A stretch of DNA of 11,497 nucleotides from an uncultured Chromatiaceae bacterium (GTDB taxonomy: Bacteria > Pseudomonadota > Gammaproteobacteria > Enterobacterales > Alteromonadaceae), in assembly GCA_946482325.1 (NCBI GenBank), contig CAMLRA010000133.1:1-11497 (forward strand), written 5' to 3'. Below are positions 1 to 4,483 of this stretch, one piece after another. Position 1 is the first letter of the stretch. The number at the start of each line of letters is the position of its first letter. A program made the position numbers and the translations under genes. The notes beneath the pieces were generated by a model, which saw only the letters and a program-made list of their open reading frames with translations, searched no databases and was not told where the DNA came from.

Positions 1-527
1 CTGAAAGCGGCAGCGACATCCGCTTCGCCTTCAATCACGATGGCGCAGTCCGGCAGAGCTTTTTCAATCAGTTGCTTGAGCACCTGATTAATGGCCGGTG
101 TGAATTCAGACAGTTTCAGCATCACTTTATTACCAGCGCTGATGGCGGCGACTAAAGGCCCAAGCGCCAGAAAGATTGGGTAATTCCAGGGCACGATAAT
201 GCCAACCACGCCCAGAGGTTGATACTCCACAGTGTTACTTGCCGGCCAGAATAATGGGCTGACGTGGCGTTTTTGTGGTTTCATCCAGCCTTTTAACCGG
301 CGCAGGCTGTAGTCAATGCTGTTGATACTGGGTAACACTTCAAGCAGCCGGGTTTCTGATGCCGAGCGTTGGCCAAAATCGTGCGCTGCCGCCTGATATA
401 GTTCTGCCTGCATAGCCAAAAGCTGCTGGCGCAGTGCCTTCAGCGCGGCCTTGCGTTGATTGGCGCCGGGTAACGGGTTGCGGAAATAATCTTTTCGTAA
501 CTGAGCAAACAGTGTTTCAAGGGACAT
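1..527 (-). CDS. Aldehyde dehydrogenase, coniferyl-aldehyde-dehydrogenase-like (N-terminal 175 residues; 3' end beyond window)
   Basis: The minus strand reads open from an ATG at 527 to the window edge and gives the first 175 residues of an NAD(P)-dependent aldehyde dehydrogenase, which oxidises an aldehyde to the carboxylic acid in the cytoplasm. Visible landmarks are the PLGVVGIIVPWNYP segment (PWNYP at residues 113-117), an early part of the Rossmann cofactor domain, and KLSE at 138-141, where the lysine of the usual K-P-S/A-E motif contacts the cofactor. The N-terminal style resembles coniferyl aldehyde dehydrogenases and related fatty/aromatic ALDHs of about 470 residues. The catalytic Cys and Glu lie outside the window, so substrate cannot be judged. 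A weak GGA stands 9 bases before the ATG. The gene diverges from the ATP-NAD kinase-like gene, and a FadR-box-like sequence sits directly before its start. Family assignment is firm; the subfamily is tentative. Confidence 0.9.
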   Translation of the reverse strand, partial: MSLETLFAQLRKDYFRNPLPGANQRKAALKALRQQLLAMQAELYQAAAHDFGQRSASETRLLEVLPSINSIDYSLRRLKGWMKPQKRHVSPLFWPASNTVEYQPLGVVGIIVPWNYPIFLALGPLVAAISAGNKVMLKLSEFTPAINQVLKQLIEKALPDCAIVIEGEADVAAAF

Positions 528-530
528 CGG

Positions 531-547
531 TACTGGTCCGGCCAACT
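531..547. promoter_or_regulatory. FadR-box-like sequence at the ALDH start
   Basis: The 17-mer tactggtccggccaact contains the core CTGGTCCG of the E. coli FadR consensus (AGCTGGTCCGACNTGTT, from memory) and the palindromic TGG-N5-CCA. It matches about 10 of 16 defined positions on the plus strand and about 11 on the minus strand. It lies between the ALDH ATG and a weak candidate promoter, so bound protein would block early transcription. FadR itself is encoded in this window. No binding is shown; this is inference from a remembered consensus. Confidence 0.3.
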
Positions 548-560
548 AAGAGATGACTCT

Positions 561-589
561 AATCTACTGGAGCCCGCCGACAAGTTCAA
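561..589 (-). promoter_or_regulatory. Candidate sigma70 promoter for the ALDH gene
   Basis: Read on the minus strand, TTGAAC (584-589) and TAGATT (561-566) are separated by 17 bases; each hexamer matches 4 of 6 consensus positions. Transcription would begin near 554, about 27 bases before the ATG. It is a weak match, and other start points are possible. Confidence 0.3.
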
Positions 590-597
590 TCAGATGC

Positions 598-626
598 TGG
601 GCAAGCTGTGACGACCCAGTTACAAT
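598..626 (+). promoter_or_regulatory. Candidate sigma70 promoter for the ATP-NAD kinase-like gene
   Basis: TGGGCA (598-603) and TACAAT (621-626) are 17 bases apart. The -10 matches 5 of 6 positions and the -35 matches 4 of 6. Transcription would start near 633 and leave a leader of about 40 bases. The promoter lies back to back with the candidate ALDH promoter. Confidence 0.35.
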
Positions 627-673
627 GCCGCGGTTTTTTGGGTCTGTACCGCGCTTGTCGCTTGGAGTGAGCA

Positions 674-1804
674 ATGAGTACCTCTGCTATGTTTCGTCTT
701 GGACTTATCATCAATCCTTATGCCGGCCTTGGTGGCGCAGTCGGCCTCAAAGGCAGCGACGGTGTGGCTGAACAGGCCTTAGCGCTTGGTGCAGTGCCGA
801 TGGTGCAGCAGCGTGCAGAGCAGGCATTGCGTGAGCTGATGCCCTGGCAGGAACAGATTGTGATCCGCACAGTCGGCGGTGCTATGGGCGAAGAGATTGC
901 CCGCACGTTAGGTTTTAACACTGAAGTGATTTGTCAGGCGGCACAGCAGCCTTCGACCGCCGAGGACAGTGAACATGCCGCACAGCAGCTAGCCGCAGCC
1001 GGCATTGATTTGTTGTTGTTTGCTGGCGGTGACGGCACAGCCCGTAATATCTGCAGTGCAGTCGGTGACAGAGTGACAGTGCTGGGGATTCCAGCCGGCT
1101 GTAAGATTCATTCCGGCGTCTATGCCATCACCCCGGCTGCGGCTGGCAAAGTGGTAGCACAGATGGTGCGTGGTGAGCTGATTTCCGTGCAGGAAGCCCT
1201 GGTGATGGACATCGACGAAGTGGCGTTTCGTCAGGGCACTGTGCGGGCCAAACGTTACGGCGAGATGCAAATTCCCACCGCATTACGTTATGTCCAAAGT
1301 GTGAAGTCTGCCGGTAAAGAATCCGAAGCGCTGGTGCTGGACGACCTCGCCGCGTATTTTGTCAGCCAGATGGAAGATGATGTGCGTTATGTGATGGGTT
1401 CCGGGACGACAGTCGCCGCAGTGATGCACGAGCTGGGCCTGCCGAATACTTTATTGGGCGTGGATGTCGTTGAAAACGGTGAGGTGATTGCCGCAGACGT
1501 CACGGCCGCCCGGCTGCTAGAGTTGGTGCAACAGCACCCGGCGCAGCTGGTGATCACGCTGATTGGTGGTCAGGGCCATATCTTTGGCCGCGGCAATCAA
1601 CAATTATCACCAGCGGTGATCCGCGCCGTTGGCCGCAATAATATTCATCTGCTTGCCACTAAAAGTAAAATTCAGGCGTTAGACGGACGGCCACTGATCA
1701 GTGACAGCGGCGACCCTGCGCTTGACCGGGAACTCAGCGGCATGCTGCGCATTTTATGTGGTTATAACGATTATGTGATGTACCGGCTGGGGGCCGAAGA
1801 TTAA
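674..1804 (+). CDS. ATP-NAD kinase family protein (COG3199/AcoX-like)
   Basis: This 376-residue cytoplasmic protein belongs to the NAD kinase/diacylglycerol kinase fold superfamily. The signature GGDGT is at residues 118-122 inside LLLFAGGDGTARNI, and the N-terminal LGLIINPYAGLGG is the first strand and loop typical of the family. A second conserved stretch, LIGGQGHIFGRGNQQLSP, lies towards the C-terminus. It is longer than housekeeping NAD kinase (about 290 residues) and fits the COG3199 branch, for which NAD or polyphosphate kinase activity has been predicted. Which phosphoryl acceptor it uses cannot be told from sequence. The start is supported by GGAG at 664-667, six bases before the ATG. 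The stop TAATG overlaps the ATG of the downstream yfcL-like gene by one base, which indicates translational coupling. Confidence 0.88.
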   Translation: MSTSAMFRLGLIINPYAGLGGAVGLKGSDGVAEQALALGAVPMVQQRAEQALRELMPWQEQIVIRTVGGAMGEEIARTLGFNTEVICQAAQQPSTAEDSEHAAQQLAAAGIDLLLFAGGDGTARNICSAVGDRVTVLGIPAGCKIHSGVYAITPAAAGKVVAQMVRGELISVQEALVMDIDEVAFRQGTVRAKRYGEMQIPTALRYVQSVKSAGKESEALVLDDLAAYFVSQMEDDVRYVMGSGTTVAAVMHELGLPNTLLGVDVVENGEVIAADVTAARLLELVQQHPAQLVITLIGGQGHIFGRGNQQLSPAVIRAVGRNNIHLLATKSKIQALDGRPLISDSGDPALDRELSGMLRILCGYNDYVMYRLGAED

Positions 1805-2100
1805 TGCAACAAGCACAGGATTTTATCCGCCACTGCGCGGACTTTTTTGACAACGCAGTCGCCAGCGCCAGTGACGATGAGTTATTCGCTCAAGGCTATT
1901 TAAGGGGACATCTGGATCTCGCTGCCGGTCGGTTGTTGGTCGAAGAACAACCCTTTTCTGAGCTGCAGCTGATTAACGCAGTGGACCAGAGTCTGACGCA
2001 GGCGATAGCTGGTGGTGAGCTCAATGACGCTGATGCTGCTTTGGTGCGGCAAATCTGGTCGACGCTTGCGCAGGCAGGCAAGACAACTGCAGCGGTTTAA
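1804..2100 (+). CDS. yfcL: YfcL family protein
   Basis: This 98-residue protein carries the block ASDDELFAQGYLRGHLDLA (about residues 22-40), which is nearly identical to the E. coli YfcL block, and the later QSLTQAIAGGELNDADAALV also matches that family. YfcL is a small, apparently cytoplasmic, mainly helical protein of unknown function that is widespread in gammaproteobacteria. There is no signal peptide, membrane segment or metal motif. Its ATG shares a base with the stop of the ATP-NAD kinase-like gene, so translation is probably coupled and the two proteins may act together. Family assignment is firm; function is not known. Confidence 0.88.
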   Translation: MQQAQDFIRHCADFFDNAVASASDDELFAQGYLRGHLDLAAGRLLVEEQPFSELQLINAVDQSLTQAIAGGELNDADAALVRQIWSTLAQAGKTTAAV

Positions 2101-2117
2101 GTTAGCATAAGTTTTTT

Positions 2118-2131
2118 GGCAGCGCGCTGCC
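2118..2131. repeat. Perfect 14-base palindrome in the yfcL-fklB gap
   Basis: The sequence ggcagcgcgctgcc is its own reverse complement. A run of six T precedes it, but none follows, so it does not fit an intrinsic terminator on the plus strand. It could be a protein site or a short RNA stem. Confidence 0.4.
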
Positions 2132-2139
2132 CGGACCCT

Positions 2140-2169
2140 GCGCACAGCGTTATAGCACTGGCTGTGCGC
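2140..2169 (+). promoter_or_regulatory. Hairpin in the fklB leader
   Basis: GCGCACAGC (2140-2148) pairs perfectly with GCTGTGCGC (2161-2169) around a 12-base loop. The stem ends 20 bases before the preferred fklB ATG. No T-run follows, so it is more likely a leader structure or processing site than a terminator. Its role is unknown. Confidence 0.5.
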
Positions 2170-2189
2170 CTCAACTAAAAGTGAACTTT

Positions 2190-2804
2190 ATGTCGAATCT
2201 GACAACGTTAGAACAACACGCCAGTTATGGCATCGGCCTGCAAATGGGCCAACAACTTGCCGACAACCCGTTTGATGGTCTGGATATCGCCGCAGTCGCT
2301 GCAGGTCTGGCGGCAGCTTTTTACGGTGATGAGCCGGAAGTGAGCGAAGATCAAATCCGTGACGCCTTTCAGGTGATCAGCGGCCGGATGCAGGCAGCTG
2401 AAGCTGCCAAAGCGCAGTTAGCCGCCGCGGCTGGTGACGCTTTCCTGGCAGAAAATGCGAAAAAACCAGGTATCACTGTCACAGCCTCAGGTCTGCAGTA
2501 TGAAGTGTTAAATGCTGGTTCAGGTGCAAAACCAAGCCGTGCTGATAAAGTCCGCACCCATTACCACGGCACGCTGATTGACGGGACTGTGTTCGACAGC
2601 TCGTACAACCGCGGTCAGCCAGCAGAGTTCCCGGTGTCAGGTGTGATCGCCGGTTGGACTGAAGCTCTGCAACTGATGCCGGTAGGCGCCAAATACCGCC
2701 TGTATATCCCGCACAATCTGGCCTATGGCGAGCGGGGCGCCGGTGGTGCTATCAAGCCATACAGCGCGTTGATTTTTGACGTAGAACTGCTGGATATCCT
2801 GTAA
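2190..2804 (+). CDS. fklB: FKBP-type peptidyl-prolyl cis-trans isomerase FklB (FKBP22)
   Basis: This 204-residue protein catalyses cis-trans isomerisation of peptidyl-proline bonds and acts as a folding helper. The N-terminal helical dimerisation region (about residues 5-95) begins EQHASYGIGLQMGQQL, as in E. coli FklB. The FKBP domain (about 110-204) contains VRTHYHGTLIDGTVFDSS, the AEFPVSGVIAGW segment with the pocket Val-Ile and Trp, and LAYGERGAGG near the end. There is no signal peptide, so it should be cytoplasmic, unlike the related FkpA. I prefer the ATG at 2190 (MSNLTTLEQ) because it matches the E. coli N-terminus; an in-frame GTG at 2181 would add three residues. Neither start has a strong Shine-Dalgarno sequence. 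It may be transcribed with yfcL or from its own promoter, and it ends at a terminator shared with dsbB. Confidence 0.95.
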   Translation: MSNLTTLEQHASYGIGLQMGQQLADNPFDGLDIAAVAAGLAAAFYGDEPEVSEDQIRDAFQVISGRMQAAEAAKAQLAAAAGDAFLAENAKKPGITVTASGLQYEVLNAGSGAKPSRADKVRTHYHGTLIDGTVFDSSYNRGQPAEFPVSGVIAGWTEALQLMPVGAKYRLYIPHNLAYGERGAGGAIKPYSALIFDVELLDIL

Positions 2805-2827
2805 AATCTACAGGGAAAACAACAAAT

Positions 2828-2857
2828 AAAAAAACCGCGAATCACGCGGTTTTTTTT
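2828..2857. terminator. Bidirectional intrinsic terminator between fklB and dsbB
   Basis: CCGCG (2835-2839) pairs with CGCGG (2845-2849) around a five-base loop, with seven A before and eight T after. The stem can extend through A-T pairs, and the structure works in both directions, as expected between converging genes. Confidence 0.9.
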
Positions 2858-2873
2858 ATGAGCAGCTGTTCGT

Positions 2874-3407
2874 TTAGTCGTAAGGATTGTATTTGTGTTT
2901 TTTCAGCTGGCTGGCAATCACCACTAAACCGCTGATAAAAAACAGCGCAAAAGTGATCCGCATCCAAAACGGCATCGAATAGCCAAGGAAAGTCCAGACC
3001 ACTTCGCCACACATGCCGGTAGGTTTAAACACCGCCGGGATCCATTCATGTAATGGTAACCAGGCCGGAAAATCGGGGAAAATGCCGCAGCTGGAAAAGC
3101 CGCCGTTCTGGACTAATTGTTCTTCTAACACCTGGTCATGGGCGATTTTTAAGCCCCAACCACTGCTGACCAACCAGCCCATATAAGCCAGCCAACGTAA
3201 CAATGCTTGCTGACAGCCAAAAGCGCCAACCAGGCCACTCAGTAAAATGCCGCAAATCGCAAAGCGCTGATACACACACATCATGCAAGGTGCCAGTCCC
3301 ATGATGTATTGAAAATACAGGGCGGCGATCAGTAAAGCGCCAGCCAGTGCTGACATCAGTAGCCAGGGCCAGGCTTTAAACGGCAAGCGTGAAACAGCGG
3401 CAAACAT
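2874..3407 (-). CDS. dsbB: Disulfide bond formation protein B, quinone reductase of DsbA
   Basis: DsbB sits in the inner membrane, reoxidises periplasmic DsbA and passes the electrons to ubiquinone or menaquinone. The 177 residues include four hydrophobic segments. The first periplasmic cysteine pair is in APCMMCVYQR (Cys41 and Cys44), at the same numbers as in E. coli, followed by Arg48, the quinone-interacting arginine. The second pair is Cys107 (FSSCGIFPDFPAWLPL) and Cys133 (PTGMCGE). All residues needed for the disulfide relay are therefore present. The start is supported by AGGA six bases upstream on the minus strand. The gene is divergent from fadR and converges with fklB. Two extra cysteines (52 and 65) lie in or near membrane segments and have no assigned role. 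Confidence 0.96.
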   Translation of the reverse strand: MFAAVSRLPFKAWPWLLMSALAGALLIAALYFQYIMGLAPCMMCVYQRFAICGILLSGLVGAFGCQQALLRWLAYMGWLVSSGWGLKIAHDQVLEEQLVQNGGFSSCGIFPDFPAWLPLHEWIPAVFKPTGMCGEVVWTFLGYSMPFWMRITFALFFISGLVVIASQLKKHKYNPYD

Positions 3408-3446
3408 CTGATTTCCTTTATCAAGAAGGACTTATTTCCAGCGCAC

Positions 3447-3475
3447 AATCTAAGCCAAATTACTTTTTTACACAA
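3447..3475 (-). promoter_or_regulatory. Weak candidate promoter for dsbB
   Basis: On the minus strand TTGTGT (3470-3475) and TAGATT (3447-3452) are 17 bases apart. Only 3 and 4 of 6 positions match the sigma70 hexamers. The placement, about 40-70 bases upstream of the dsbB start, is reasonable. Confidence 0.25.
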
Positions 3476-3517
3476 CTACTGCACGTCGCTGCCTCGCCGC
3501 AATTTTCCGCACATGGC

Positions 3518-3545
3518 TTGTTAACTGAATGGCGTCTGGTACAAT
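3518..3545 (+). promoter_or_regulatory. Candidate sigma70 promoter of fadR
   Basis: TTGTTA (3518-3523) and TACAAT (3540-3545) are 16 bases apart, matching 4 and 5 of 6 consensus positions. Transcription would start near 3552, giving a leader of about 40 bases before the preferred fadR ATG. The -10 lies inside a FadR-box-like sequence. Confidence 0.5.
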
Positions 3546-3550
3546 CAGTG
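3534..3550. promoter_or_regulatory. FadR-box-like operator over the fadR -10
   Basis: gtctggtacaatcagtg matches 12 of 17 positions of the E. coli fadBA operator as I recall it (ATCTGGTACGACCAGAT), including TCTGGTAC without a gap and the distal CAG. It overlaps the -10 hexamer, the expected place for autorepression. The match count is from memory of one operator and is not proof of binding. Confidence 0.4.
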
Positions 3551-3591
3551 CCAAATTTACCATTCATTACAACTACAACGGACAAATCCGG

Positions 3592-4308
3592 ATGACAAAC
3601 CTGATCAAAGCTCAGAGCCCTGCAGGCTTCGCTGAAGAATATATCGTCGAATCGATTTGGAACGGCAAATTTGCGCCAGGCTCTATTTTACCTGCTGAGC
3701 GTGAGCTGTCTGAGCTGATTGGGGTTACCCGGACTACCTTGCGCGAGGTGTTACAACGGCTGGCCCGCGATGGCTGGCTGACTATCCAGCATGGCAAGCC
3801 AACCCGCGTGAATAATTTCTGGGAAACTTCAGGATTAAATATCCTCGAAACGCTGGCGCGTCTGGAAGAAGAGCGTATGACAGAACTGGTTGACGAACTG
3901 TTATCTGCCCGCACCAACATCAGTGCGATTTACATCCGTGGCGCTATTAAGAATCATCAGTCTGAAGCCGTGGCCGCTTTTGCTGGTGCTGAATTGTTAG
4001 AAGACACGCCAGAAGCATTTGCCGATTTTGACTACAACTTAAACCATGAATTGGCATTGCATTCGGCGAACCGGATTTATGTATTGATCCTCAATGGTTT
4101 CCGTGGTCTGTACCGTAAAATCGCCACTTTTTATTTTTCACAGCCGGAATCCCGTGAATTGGCCCGTCGTTATTACCATCAGTTAAAACTCTATGCGGAA
4201 GCCGGCAAACATGACGAAGTCGTGATGGCGGTACGAAAATATGGTAAAGAATCCGGCAAAGTCTGGTCAGAATTACGGCCGGATATTCCAAAAGATCTGG
4301 TTGAATAA
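3592..4308 (+). CDS. fadR: Fatty acid metabolism regulator FadR
   Basis: FadR is a GntR-family dimer that represses fatty-acid degradation genes and activates unsaturated fatty-acid synthesis; long-chain acyl-CoA releases it from DNA. The 238 residues split into an N-terminal winged helix (about 6-75) and an acyl-CoA-binding helical domain (about 78-236). The stretches [14 protein letters not shown] and [20 protein letters not shown] match E. coli FadR almost exactly. The DNA-contact residues equivalent to E. coli Arg35, Arg45, Arg49 and His65 are Arg37, Arg47, Arg51 and His67. I chose the ATG at 3592 because it gives the family length and N-terminus ([10 protein letters not shown]); the open frame extends to an ATG at 3529, but those 21 extra residues overlap the promoter and look unlike FadR. 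A terminator follows directly, so it is probably transcribed alone. Confidence 0.97.
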   Translation: MTNLIKAQSPAGFAEEYIVESIWNGKFAPGSILPAERELSELIGVTRTTLREVLQRLARDGWLTIQHGKPTRVNNFWETSGLNILETLARLEEERMTELVDELLSARTNISAIYIRGAIKNHQSEAVAAFAGAELLEDTPEAFADFDYNLNHELALHSANRIYVLILNGFRGLYRKIATFYFSQPESRELARRYYHQLKLYAEAGKHDEVVMAVRKYGKESGKVWSELRPDIPKDLVE

Positions 4309-4314
4309 ACTTTG

Positions 4315-4342
4315 AACGCCGCTTAATCGCGGCGTTTTTTTT
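4315..4342 (+). terminator. Intrinsic terminator after fadR
   Basis: AACGCCGC (4315-4322) pairs with GCGGCGTT (4329-4336) around a six-base loop, and an eight-T run (4335-4342) overlaps the end of the stem. It lies seven bases after the fadR stop. Confidence 0.92.
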
Positions 4343-4410
4343 AGTTTTTTTCCTTTAAAGCCGCAGCCGGACATCGATTCGCGTTTTGTGAAACGCCGGC
4401 CAATAATGAC

Positions 4411-4439
4411 TTGTCAGAGCAGACTGAACTTCATATCAT
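4411..4439 (+). promoter_or_regulatory. Sigma70 promoter of the cysteine desulfurase fusion gene
   Basis: TTGTCA (4411-4416) and TATCAT (4434-4439) are exactly 17 bases apart and each matches 5 of 6 consensus positions. Transcription would start near 4446, giving a leader of about 38 bases. It is among the strongest promoter candidates in the window and shows that the gene has its own control. Confidence 0.6.
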
Positions 4440-4443
4440 TATA

Positions 4444-4458
4444 GAATATAAGGTATTC
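4444..4458. promoter_or_regulatory. Palindrome GAATA-N5-TATTC at the predicted start point
   Basis: GAATA (4444-4448) and TATTC (4454-4458) are perfect inverted repeats with a five-base spacer. The site covers the predicted +1 of the fusion gene promoter, a usual place for a repressor. I cannot name the regulator. Confidence 0.4.
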
Positions 4459-4483
4459 CATTTAGTTATAAATAGGCTGCATC

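Noticed and set aside
2111..2131. Intrinsic terminator after yfcL
   Set aside because: The T-run comes before the palindrome rather than after it, and the minus-strand reading gives A instead of T after the stem.
3529..3591. Extended fadR N-terminus from the ATG at 3529
   Set aside because: The extra 21 residues are not FadR-like and overlap the likely -10 element and start point; the ATG at 3592 gives the E. coli-like N-terminus.
4441..4480. IscR binding site upstream of the cysteine desulfurase fusion
   Set aside because: The AT-rich stretch does not fit the remembered type 1 consensus; only the shorter GAATA-N5-TATTC repeat is supported.
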